DNA of 64,000 nucleotides. It comes from Clostridia bacterium. Its GTDB lineage: Bacteria; Bacillota; Clostridia; Acetivibrionales; DSM-2933. The notes beneath the pieces are model-generated. The model was not told the DNA's origin. It ran no database searches and saw nothing but the letters and a program-made list of their open reading frames with translations. Of the stretch, positions 26,429 to 33,869 are shown piece by piece; the first letter of the stretch is position 1; every line of letters begins with the position of its first letter. A program made the position numbers and the translations under genes. The DNA lies in assembly GCA_026416815.1 (NCBI GenBank), contig JAOAEJ010000095.1:1-64000 (forward strand), written 5' to 3'.

Positions 26429-27163
26429 TTATACAGCAGCTTTTCGTCTATCAAGCTTTTCCAAAACATATATCCACCAGATACTAAGTTCATACAACAA
26501 AGTCATAGGTAAGCAAACTGCCACCAATGTAAAGGCGTCGGGAGTGGGTGTCAAAATGGCTAAACATACAAAAATTATCATTATAGCTACTTTTCGCTTC
26601 TTCATTAACATATGAGCTTTGATAAGCCCTAACCGTGATAACGCCACCAAAACAAGAGGCAATTCAAAAACTATGCCTATGGATATCAGAAAGAAGGTTA
26701 TAAAGGACACATAATTGCTTCCCGATATCATCGGCTTCATAAATCCGTCTCCACAGCTTATCAAAAACTTCACCGTTGTAGGTAATATAAACTTGTAGCC
26801 AAAAAATATTCCACCGAGTAAGGCAAAGGTAGCAAAGGGTATTATAAGAAAATATAACTTTCTCCTAGTCGGTTTTTCAAGTAGTGATGCTAAAATAGAC
26901 ACAACAAAGTATGCCGTAATAGGAGAAGAAACTATTATACCCCCAAAAAAAGCTATCTTAATTTTTGCCATAACACCCTCCACAGGAGTAAGAAAAAAGA
27001 GCGTTTCCCCTCCTAAGGGGTAGGATATTATACTTAATATATTGTCAGAAAAAAAATAGACCCCGACAGCTGAAAGTATAGGGACAAGGAACATAACAAC
27101 TATCCTTGCCCTGAACTTATCCAGCCAGCGGACAGCCTTTACTATGTTTTCGCTTTCTATCAT
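26429..27163 (-). CDS. Divergent TatC paralogue
   Basis: A 244-residue TatC-family membrane protein of normal length and topology, but degenerate at both substrate-recognition sites. The N-terminal HL-x-ELR-x-RL motif is WLDKFRARI here (His to Trp, Glu to Lys, Leu to Phe), and the Y-Q-x-x-x-F-I-x-P-G-L loop is replaced by YFVVSILASLLEKPTRR, lacking the Pro-Gly. The later segments (GYKFILPTTVKFLIS, LSRLGLIKAHMLMKKRKV, TPTPDAFTLVAVCLPMTLLYELS) still align with TatC. It sits between tatA and the canonical tatC. It may be a structural subunit of a hetero-TatC complex or serve a special precursor. Confidence 0.88.
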   Translation of the reverse strand: MIESENIVKAVRWLDKFRARIVVMFLVPILSAVGVYFFSDNILSIISYPLGGETLFFLTPVEGVMAKIKIAFFGGIIVSSPITAYFVVSILASLLEKPTRRKLYFLIIPFATFALLGGIFFGYKFILPTTVKFLISCGDGFMKPMISGSNYVSFITFFLISIGIVFELPLVLVALSRLGLIKAHMLMKKRKVAIMIIFVCLAILTPTPDAFTLVAVCLPMTLLYELSIWWIYVLEKLDRRKAAV

Positions 27164-27179
27164 AGACTAGCCCCTTAGG

Positions 27180-27383
27180 TTATTTTACACTATTAGTCTC
27201 AGAAGCTGCTTTTGCTGCAGTTTCACTGACGTTATCATCTCTTGTAAGCTCCTTTGATGCTTTCTTGAACTCGCTAAAAGCTTTACCTATGGCGCCTCCT
27301 ACCGATGGAAGCTTACCCGGTCCAAAAATTATCAAAGCTATTACCAGTATCAGTATCAGTTCACCGAATCCTATATTTGGCAT
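27180..27383 (-). CDS. tatA: Twin-arginine translocase pore subunit TatA
   Basis: A 67-residue TatA/E protein: short N-terminus, one transmembrane helix ([16 protein letters not shown]), the FGPGKLP hinge, an amphipathic helix ([17 protein letters not shown]) and a polar tail. Length is at the low end of the family. It precedes two tatC genes. No tatB-like gene is visible, as is usual in Firmicutes, where TatAC suffices. Confidence 0.95.
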   Translation of the reverse strand: MPNIGFGELILILVIALIIFGPGKLPSVGGAIGKAFSEFKKASKELTRDDNVSETAAKAASETNSVK

Positions 27384-27396
27384 TTTATTTCCTCCT

Positions 27397-28053
27397 TTAT
27401 GACTTTAGTTTTATCTGGCTTTTCAGCCATACACAAAGTTCTTCTATTCCCTGGTCCTTTACACATGATGTTTCGAATACAGCCGCATTAGCATTTATTG
27501 ATTTAATATCGTTATAAAACTCTTCTCTGCTAAAGTTTGTATATTCTATCAGGTCTATTTTATTCAGTATAACAGCCCCGGATTTTTCAAACATCAGAGG
27601 ATATTTCAAAGGTTTGTCATTCCCCTCGGCAGTGCTTAAAACTGTAATTTTCATATCCTCGCCAATGTCGAATTCAGCAGGGCAGACAAGATTTCCAACA
27701 TTCTCTATGATAAGGATATCTATCTCATCAAGATTCAACGACTCAAGGGCATTTTTAATCATATTGCCGTCAAGGTGGCATGCGCCGCCTGTATTGATTT
27801 GTACTACAGGTATACCCTGTGCCTCAATCCGCTCCGCATCCTTAGTTGTATAAAGGTCACCCTCTATTACAGCCATCCTTAAATCGTTTTTAAGCTTTAA
27901 TATTACCTTTTCCAGTATCGAGGTCTTACCCGATCCCGGAGAACTCATCAGGTTGATTACGTATATACCTTTTTCATCAAGCAGTTTTCTATTTTGTGCT
28001 GTTAACTTATTATTGGAATTTAATATATTGGTTACAACTTTGATTTCACCCAT
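27397..28053 (-). CDS. hypB: Hydrogenase nickel incorporation GTPase HypB
   Basis: A 218-residue SIMIBI-class GTPase that supplies nickel to the large subunit together with HypA. The P-loop reads SSPGSGKTS (near residue 38), the metal-binding segment [11 protein letters not shown] is present, and NKIDLI is the guanine-specificity motif. The His-rich N-terminal tail of some HypB proteins is absent, so nickel storage is unlikely. The gene begins two bases after hypA and is followed by tatA. Confidence 0.96.
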   Translation of the reverse strand: MGEIKVVTNILNSNNKLTAQNRKLLDEKGIYVINLMSSPGSGKTSILEKVILKLKNDLRMAVIEGDLYTTKDAERIEAQGIPVVQINTGGACHLDGNMIKNALESLNLDEIDILIIENVGNLVCPAEFDIGEDMKITVLSTAEGNDKPLKYPLMFEKSGAVILNKIDLIEYTNFSREEFYNDIKSINANAAVFETSCVKDQGIEELCVWLKSQIKLKS

Positions 28054-28055
28054 AA

Positions 28056-28397
28056 TTACTCTCCGTCTATAGTATTTACATTAAGCTCATATCCGCTTAA
28101 AATATCACTGCTAAAGGTGCTGCAGTCGGGGCAGAGTTTATTGAAGTGATCTATGTCAAATATTATATCACATTTATCACATCTTGCAGTGGCTTTTACT
28201 CTGTCTATGTGAAATTCTGCACCTTCCGCTATAGTACCTTTAGAAGCATTCTCATAAGCAAAGTACAGTACTTCCGGCATTACTCCGGTAAGTTCCCCTA
28301 TTTTTAATGTAATTCTGTTTATTTTTTTTAAATTGCTTTCCTTAGCCTTCTCCAGTACTATCTCCATTGCACTGTACATTATTGAGGTTTCATGCAT
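28056..28397 (-). CDS. hypA: Hydrogenase nickel metallochaperone HypA
   Basis: A 113-residue nickel chaperone. The start is set by the mature N-terminus MHETSIM, because His2 binds nickel; an in-frame ATG four codons upstream (28409) would displace it, and a GGTGA ribosome binding site fits the chosen ATG. The structural zinc site is seen as CDKC and CPDC about 13 residues apart near residues 72-91. It lies between the maturation protease and hypB. Confidence 0.95.
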   Translation of the reverse strand: MHETSIMYSAMEIVLEKAKESNLKKINRITLKIGELTGVMPEVLYFAYENASKGTIAEGAEFHIDRVKATARCDKCDIIFDIDHFNKLCPDCSTFSSDILSGYELNVNTIDGE

Positions 28398-28432
28398 TGC
28401 TTTCACCATTTATTCAAAATTTATATACGCAC

Positions 28433-28888
28433 TTAAATATCCAAACTCAACTCTTTTTTTACATGCCTTATGACATCGGGAATTTTGCTTTTTATCAAAT
28501 CGGTCATCTCGAGGTCAAATCTGATTTCCTTGGGCTCAATCCCAAATATCACTACTTCGGGAAAACTGCCGATCATATTAGCCATCTTAACTACGTCAAG
28601 TATCTGTACATCATGGATGGACAAGTTTTCTTTTTTATAACTTTTGATATCCTCCGGATTGATTTTGTATATGGTCCCCGGTTCATATCCTGCCTTCAAA
28701 GAGTCGATTACTATTATTTTTTTATAGTCCAGAAAATAGCTTAAAGTATCCAGTGTAGAAGTCCCTCCGTCTACCAATTCGATGGTAGACGGAAGGTTTT
28801 GATTTTCAAGCGCTTTCACCACATGCACCCCTACACCGTCATCCCTAAGCAGTATATTTCCTATACCCAGGATGACAGTATCCGCCAT
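28433..28888 (-). CDS. Hydrogenase maturation endopeptidase (HyaD/HycI family)
   Basis: A 151-residue protease that removes the C-terminal peptide of the large subunit after nickel insertion. The start MADTVILGIGNILLRDDGVG is the family's N-terminus, including the Asp/Glu metal ligand in the DDGVG region; a longer in-frame reading that begins inside the large-subunit gene is rejected. GGTSTLD and IHDVQ carry the other likely nickel-sensing residues. The gene begins two bases after the large-subunit stop codon, so its substrate is almost certainly that protein. Confidence 0.93.
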   Translation of the reverse strand: MADTVILGIGNILLRDDGVGVHVVKALENQNLPSTIELVDGGTSTLDTLSYFLDYKKIIVIDSLKAGYEPGTIYKINPEDIKSYKKENLSIHDVQILDVVKMANMIGSFPEVVIFGIEPKEIRFDLEMTDLIKSKIPDVIRHVKKELSLDI

Positions 28889-28890
28889 AT

Positions 28891-30309
28891 TTATCCCCCT
28901 ATAGGCTGTACTATAAACTTGGACATTTCCACACCCTCCGGGGACATTACGTGTACTGAACAGCCTGTACATGGGTCAAAGGAGTGAATTATTCTTAGAA
29001 GCTCTATCGGCTGTGCTGAATTTGCAACAGCAGTTCCAATTAATGCTTTCTCTATCGGACCTGGATTTCCACTATCATCCGCTGGAGAAGCATTCCAACA
29101 GGTAGGAGTAATTATCTGGTACTTCGATATCTTGGAGCTTGCAACCGATACCCAGTGCCCCAGTGCTCCCCTTGGTGCTTCTGTCAAACCGGCACCGCTT
29201 CCAGAAGCCGGTGTGCCAAGGTTTGTGAATGCACTTGCTCCCGGCGTAATCTGATTGAGCCATGTCTGCATGTTGGTTGCGAGTTTTGCCGTTTCAACAT
29301 ATCTCGCCTTATGTCTGTCCATAACAGATATACCGTTTCTGTAATCGCCGCTTATCCATACCCTTGCCAGTGACCCTGCTTCGTATGGTACATTATTGTA
29401 TCTTGGTGCTTTGAGCCATGTATAAGCTCCGGCCTTCCCGTAGCTTGGAGAGGTTGTACCGCTTGCAGGCGCTTGCCCTGACGGTGATGAGTACCATGAA
29501 TACTTTACAAACTCCTTAATATTCGCCTCATTGAATGTACTTATTACTGAATTTGAAACTGTACCTGCCGGGAATAAAGGATTTCCGCTTGTAGTTGTAT
29601 CAAAAACTCCAAAGCTTATGAGATTGCTGTAGCCTTTACCTACATTGTAATAGTCGCCGTATGCAGCTGCAAGCTTATTAACGTCAGCTTGATATGTATT
29701 TGTTATAAATGACTGGATTTGATTCAGATATGTTCTAAAATTGGTTATGTCAGTTGAAGTAGGATTTGCGGTTATACCACCGGGAACGATGTTTGCAACG
29801 TGTGGAAGCTTTCCACCAAATATAGCGCCCATCTCCTGTGCCTTCCTTCTAATTGAGAGTGCTGCTACATAGTTGTTTACAAGGGCATCATTGTCTGCTT
29901 GTGAAAATCTGTAGTCCTGACTGTATCCAGGCGTCCAAGGGCTCATCTGTGGCCCTTTTACATAGTCCATTAATGCTAGGTGGTAAAAATGCAGTATATT
30001 GCTTGCTATATAGTTTGAGCTCTGTACAAGGTTTCTCAAAAGTATAGCCTGTAGGTTAGGACTAAAGCCTGCTGCTTTTTCAACTGCCTTTGCTGAAGCT
30101 ATGGCATGGGATACAGGACACACTCCGCATATTCTCTGGGTCAGGAATGCAGCATCCTTGGGCACCCTGTTTATAAGCATATTTTCAAAGTCCCTATAAA
30201 GAGTGCCCGAAACATGAGCCGCAGTTACAACATTATTTGAATCAAGGGTTACTTCTACTTTCAAGTGCCCTTCAAGTCTTGTTATTGGATCTATAACTAT
30301 AGTACTCAT
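28891..30309 (-). CDS. [NiFe]-hydrogenase large subunit
   Basis: A 472-residue catalytic subunit of uptake-type [NiFe] hydrogenase. The N-terminal nickel site is RICGVCPVSHA (near residue 59) and the C-terminal one is DPCTGCSVH, followed by a 19-residue tail that the protease should remove after the His. No signal peptide is present, so it is expected to travel with a Tat-targeted small subunit. It is shorter than many group 1 enzymes (about 550), with a Gly/Ser/Ala-rich central insertion (SSPSGQAPASGTTSPS). AAAGGAATG precedes the ATG. It is the only large subunit for three adjacent small subunits. No selenocysteine: the fifth-motif residue is encoded as Cys. Confidence 0.96.
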   Translation of the reverse strand: MSTIVIDPITRLEGHLKVEVTLDSNNVVTAAHVSGTLYRDFENMLINRVPKDAAFLTQRICGVCPVSHAIASAKAVEKAAGFSPNLQAILLRNLVQSSNYIASNILHFYHLALMDYVKGPQMSPWTPGYSQDYRFSQADNDALVNNYVAALSIRRKAQEMGAIFGGKLPHVANIVPGGITANPTSTDITNFRTYLNQIQSFITNTYQADVNKLAAAYGDYYNVGKGYSNLISFGVFDTTTSGNPLFPAGTVSNSVISTFNEANIKEFVKYSWYSSPSGQAPASGTTSPSYGKAGAYTWLKAPRYNNVPYEAGSLARVWISGDYRNGISVMDRHKARYVETAKLATNMQTWLNQITPGASAFTNLGTPASGSGAGLTEAPRGALGHWVSVASSKISKYQIITPTCWNASPADDSGNPGPIEKALIGTAVANSAQPIELLRIIHSFDPCTGCSVHVMSPEGVEMSKFIVQPIGG

Positions 30310-30348
30310 TTATTTTCATTCCTTTCATAATTATTAATTTGTTAAAAG

Positions 30349-31239
30349 TTATTGAGGAATATTTAAAGGGTTTGTAGGGAATCCGGGTTTTGCACATCCT
30401 ATGCACGGATAATTGGATTGAATACACCAGTTAACCCCGTTATTCCACTTGGTATTTACACAGTGAGCATTGCAGTAAACCCCCATACACCCTAAATGCT
30501 CATAGCAGCCGTATTTTCCTGGTGCTGAAGCGTCATTAGCATCTCTTCTTGGACATGTGCTGTGGATGTATTGACTATAATACTTTGTAGGTCTGCTATT
30601 GCTGTCCAATGTAGGAATTCCCGTAAGTATCAAATCCAGCAATGTCTGAATAAGCACCGTTGGATGAACAGGGCACGCGGGAAGGTTTACTATTGGGTTG
30701 GTAGTTTTACCGCTTAAAAGTGCTTTTACTGACTTACATCCGGTATTATTCGGTGAAGCAGCCGGAACTCCTCCGAACGAAGCACACGTCCCAGCAGCTA
30801 CTACATACTTAGCCATCGGACCATATTTTAACAAGGCACCTTCCATTGTAATTTCTGTGCCGTTAAGCTCTCCTATAATACAGTATGTGTTTTTCGTACC
30901 ACTGGGTATAGCTCCTTCGATTACGAGGATAAACTGCCCTTTATACTGATTTGCCGCATTCTCAAGGGCTTGAATAGCGGTCTCTCCTGCTGATGTCATA
31001 ATAGTACTGTTGTACTTCATGCTTATTTTGTTAAGCAGCACATTATCAATTGTTGTTGGGTTTGTAACATTCAAGGTTGATACAGTACATCCCGAGCAAC
31101 CTGCCCCTTGAAGCCATATCACCGGCGGATCGGTTTCTGCTGCAAGTACAGTATTCATCCTGTCGGTATCGAGGTTCATTTTTAGTGCTGCAGCCGCAGC
31201 TATAGACCACTTTAAAAAGTCTCTCCTACTGATTTTCAT
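30349..31239 (-). CDS. [NiFe]-hydrogenase small subunit, paralogue 1
   Basis: A 296-residue electron-transfer subunit with a Tat signal (SRRDFLKWSIAAAAALKM) for export as a folded protein. Proximal-cluster ligands: GCSGC, the Cys in GTCASFGG and the Cys in ACPVHP. Distal-cluster ligands: the His and Cys of IHSTCPRR plus GCYEHLGC. The medial-cluster segment WNNGVNWCIQSNYPCIGC has Cys where standard enzymes have Pro, predicting [4Fe-4S] instead of [3Fe-4S]. An extra Cys is present in GVYCNAHC compared with paralogues 2 and 3. No C-terminal membrane anchor is seen. It is the gene next to the large subunit, hence its most likely partner. Confidence 0.93.
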   Translation of the reverse strand: MKISRRDFLKWSIAAAAALKMNLDTDRMNTVLAAETDPPVIWLQGAGCSGCTVSTLNVTNPTTIDNVLLNKISMKYNSTIMTSAGETAIQALENAANQYKGQFILVIEGAIPSGTKNTYCIIGELNGTEITMEGALLKYGPMAKYVVAAGTCASFGGVPAASPNNTGCKSVKALLSGKTTNPIVNLPACPVHPTVLIQTLLDLILTGIPTLDSNSRPTKYYSQYIHSTCPRRDANDASAPGKYGCYEHLGCMGVYCNAHCVNTKWNNGVNWCIQSNYPCIGCAKPGFPTNPLNIPQ

Positions 31240-31414
31240 AACACTATTCTCCTTTATAATAAAATAAAGTGCTCATCACTATTTTAAAAACAGTTAAGAC
31301 TAATTTATATAAAGGAAATTATATACATTTATTGTTCTTTGCGCTAGCTTATCATTGTTAAATTTGTGTTAGTTCTGGAATTTGCTCAAATCTTTATAGC
31401 CCATATAAGGTAAA

Positions 31415-32299
31415 TCAGGCATTCAGTGGATTAGTCGGGAAATCAGTATTAGTACACCCGATACATGGGTAGTTTTGTATTATACACCAACTCTGCCCGT
31501 TATTCCATTTCGTAGATGGGCAAGACGCTTTTGTACCCGGTCCTTTACAACCTGCAGATTTGTAGCAACCGAATATTCCCGGTTGGTTAACTTGAGTTGT
31601 TGACCTCCTTGGACATGACTGGTGAATGGTGCCTCCATAATACTTGCTCGGCCTGTCTGAATTATCTAAATTTGGCATACCGGTTAGAATAAGATCAAGC
31701 AGTGTCTGTATCAATATAGTAGGGTGCACAGGACATCCTGAAAGATTTACGACAGGGTTGACTGTCTGTCCACTTAAAAGCGTTCTTACACTTACACACC
31801 CTGTGTTATTTGGATAAGTTGCAGAGACACCTCCAAAGGATGAGCATGTCCCTGCGGCAACCACATATTTTGCCTTAGGTCCATATTTTAAAACAGCATC
31901 CTCCATTGTCATTTCTACACCATTAAGTTCTCCTATTATACAAAAATACTTATTAGCCCCGCTAGGTATTGCCCCCTCAATTACAAGTATGAACTGCCCG
32001 TTATACTGGTTTGCTGCATTCTCTAGAGCCTGCATTGCTGACTCCCCTGCTGCTGTCATGACAGTGCTGTTATATTTCATACTTATCTTGTTCAGCAACA
32101 CATCGTCAATAGTTGTTGGGTTGGTGACATTCAAGGTGGATACAGTACAACCGGTACAGCCTGCCCCTTGGAGCCATATCACCGGTGGATCGGTCTCTGC
32201 TGCAAGTACGGTATTCATCCTGTCGGTATCAAAGTTCATTTTGAGTGCAGCCGCCGCAGCTATGGACCACTTTAGAAAGTCTCTTCTACTTATTTTCAT
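31415..32299 (-). CDS. [NiFe]-hydrogenase small subunit, paralogue 2
   Basis: A 294-residue copy with the same Tat signal (SRRDFLKWSIAAAAAL). Cluster ligands are intact: GCTGC, GTCSSFGG, GCPVHP, IHQSCPRR, GCYKSAGC and WCIIQNYPCIGC, with Cys at the medial-cluster Pro position. It is much closer to paralogue 3 than to paralogue 1, especially after residue 120, while its upstream DNA is closely related to that of paralogue 1. It has its own ribosome binding site and a 175-base gap to paralogue 1. There is no membrane anchor. Confidence 0.93.
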   Translation of the reverse strand: MKISRRDFLKWSIAAAAALKMNFDTDRMNTVLAAETDPPVIWLQGAGCTGCTVSTLNVTNPTTIDDVLLNKISMKYNSTVMTAAGESAMQALENAANQYNGQFILVIEGAIPSGANKYFCIIGELNGVEMTMEDAVLKYGPKAKYVVAAGTCSSFGGVSATYPNNTGCVSVRTLLSGQTVNPVVNLSGCPVHPTILIQTLLDLILTGMPNLDNSDRPSKYYGGTIHQSCPRRSTTQVNQPGIFGCYKSAGCKGPGTKASCPSTKWNNGQSWCIIQNYPCIGCTNTDFPTNPLNA

Positions 32300-32479
32300 A
32301 ACACCATTCTCCTTTATAATAAAATACTCATCACTATTTTCAAAATAGTTAAGACTAGTTTATACAAAGGTAATTATATACAATTATTGATATTTGTTCA
32401 AGCTTATTTTGCTTAAGATTGTGTTAATTTTAACAATGTACTTATAAAAAATTTCATATCATCTCCCAGAAGTTTTTAT

Positions 32480-32586
32480 CTAGTGCTTTTTAACATTACA
32501 AATTTCTATTAATTCTAATATTAAAAATGCACTTCCTTGATTGTTGTGCTTTGCTGCAAGAAATGAATTCTATTACAAGTCACTAG
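32480..32586. repeat. ~107-bp dispersed repeat, copy 1
   Basis: Starts CTAGTGCTTTTTAACATTAC and ends with CACTAG, with an internal inverted copy (TAATATTAAAAATGCACTT). About 90 percent identical by eye to 48763-48869. It lies immediately after the stop of the third small-subunit gene, in the gap before the second. Looks like a miniature inverted-repeat element. Confidence 0.7.
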
Positions 32587-32589
32587 TAT

Positions 32590-33474
32590 TCAACGATTCA
32601 ATGGATTTGTAGGAAAATCGGAATTCGTGCAGCCTATACATGGGTAATTCTGCACTATGCACCAACTCTGTCCATTATTCCACCTCGTTGACGGACACGA
32701 AGCTTTTGTACCCGGTCCTTTACATCCTGCCGACTTGTAGCAACCGAATAACCCAGGTTGATTAACTTGGGTTGTCGACTTCCTAGGGCATGATTGGTGA
32801 ATGGAGCCCCCATAATACTTGCTCGGCCTGCCTGAATTATCCAAATTTGGTGTACCGGTTAGAATAATATCAAGTAATGTCTGTATCAACACAGTAGGGT
32901 GTACAGGGCAGCCTGAAAGATTTACAACAGGGTTGACTGTCTTTCCGCTTAAAAGCGTTCTTACACTTACACACCCTGTATTATTTGGATAAGTTGCAGA
33001 GACACCTCCAAAGGATGAGCATGTCCCTGCGGCAACCACATATTTTGCCTTAGGTCCGTATTTTAAAACAGCATCCTCCATTGTCATTTCTACACCATTG
33101 AGTTCTCCTATTGTACAAAAATACTTATTAGCCCCGCTAGGTATTGCACCCTCAATTACAAGTATGAATTGCCCGCTAAACTGGTTTGCTGCATTCTCCA
33201 GAGCCTGCATTGCAGACTCCCCCGCTGCTGCCATGATGGTGCTGTTATACTTCATGCTTATCTTGTTAAGCAGCACATCATCAATGGTTGTAGGATTTGT
33301 TACGTTTAACGATGATATTGTGCAACCCGAGCACCCAGATCCCTGAAGCCATATCACCGGCGGGTCGGTTTCTGCTGCAAGTACAGTATTCATCCTGTCG
33401 GTATCAAAGTTCATTTTTAGTGCAGCCGCCGCAGCTATAGACCACTTTAGAAAGTCTCTCCTGTTGATTTTCAT
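32590..33474 (-). CDS. [NiFe]-hydrogenase small subunit, paralogue 3 (first gene of operon)
   Basis: A 294-residue small subunit with a Tat signal (NRRDFLKWSIAAAAAL). Ligands for three clusters are all present (GCSGC, GTCSSFGG, GCPVHP, IHQSCPRK, GCYKSAGC, WCIVQNYPCIGC), again with Cys at the medial-cluster Pro site. It differs from paralogue 2 by scattered substitutions only. It is the first gene of the hydrogenase operon, preceded by a Fur-box-like site and a promoter-like region. The dispersed repeat lies between its stop and paralogue 2. Confidence 0.93.
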   Translation of the reverse strand: MKINRRDFLKWSIAAAAALKMNFDTDRMNTVLAAETDPPVIWLQGSGCSGCTISSLNVTNPTTIDDVLLNKISMKYNSTIMAAAGESAMQALENAANQFSGQFILVIEGAIPSGANKYFCTIGELNGVEMTMEDAVLKYGPKAKYVVAAGTCSSFGGVSATYPNNTGCVSVRTLLSGKTVNPVVNLSGCPVHPTVLIQTLLDIILTGTPNLDNSGRPSKYYGGSIHQSCPRKSTTQVNQPGLFGCYKSAGCKGPGTKASCPSTRWNNGQSWCIVQNYPCIGCTNSDFPTNPLNR

Positions 33475-33565
33475 CAGACCACTCCTTGAATAATATTACT
33501 GAGAACATATGTAGATAAGTTCTTTCGACAAGTTATTACTACGAAAGTTTACTCAAGTCCTATAT

Positions 33566-33584
33566 GAAAATGAAAATTATTATC
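33566..33584. promoter_or_regulatory. Fur-box-like site upstream of the hydrogenase operon
   Basis: GAAAATGAAAATTATTATC matches 16 of 19 positions of the classical GATAATGATAATCATTATC Fur box. It lies about 92 bases before the first small-subunit gene and just downstream of a TATAAT box on the minus strand (33592-33597), so occupancy would block transcription. The region is AT-rich, so a chance match is possible. Confidence 0.4.
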
Positions 33585-33591
33585 AATTTCT

Positions 33592-33625
33592 ATTATACAA
33601 TATAACAAATTTATACACACGTCAA
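33592..33625 (-). promoter_or_regulatory. Candidate hydrogenase promoter
   Basis: Minus-strand TTGACG (33620-33625) is followed after 17 bases by TATTGT and after 22 bases by a perfect TATAAT (33592-33597). Neither pairing is ideal; the TATAAT may be used with a weaker -35 under an activator. Nothing else gene-like is seen in 33475-33787. Confidence 0.3.
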
Positions 33626-33787
33626 TATGAATTTTAAAATATCGGTAAGTAATTTAAATAGGTTGGAAAGCGCTTAAAAATGTTGATATACATGGAAAAT
33701 ATCAATATACACTGTTACTCTTCTATTAAACAAATTCTAAATTAGATACCATTTTGAAGAGATCACAGGTTAATTATTTTCACATCC

Positions 33788-33855
33788 AATAGATATATAA
33801 AAATGGGTTGTTACAGCTCCCACGAGCTGTAACAACCCATTTTTATATATCTATT
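33788..33855. terminator. Very long perfect hairpin after hypF
   Basis: A perfect 31-bp inverted repeat (left arm 33788-33818, right arm 33825-33855) with a 6-base loop CCCACG. The inner part is GC-rich (GGGTTGTTACAGCT) and the outer part AT-rich, giving a T-run in either direction. It starts 15 bases after the hypF stop codon and should terminate the ribF-hypF transcript. Confidence 0.8.
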
Positions 33856-33869
33856 GTTATTTACTTCAC

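Noticed and set aside
28891-29000. Selenocysteine at the active site of the hydrogenase
   Set aside because: The C-terminal motif reads DPCTGCSVH with ordinary Cys codons.
30349-33474. Assembly artefact creating three small subunits
   Set aside because: The copies differ at many positions, have different gaps, and a dispersed repeat separates two of them.
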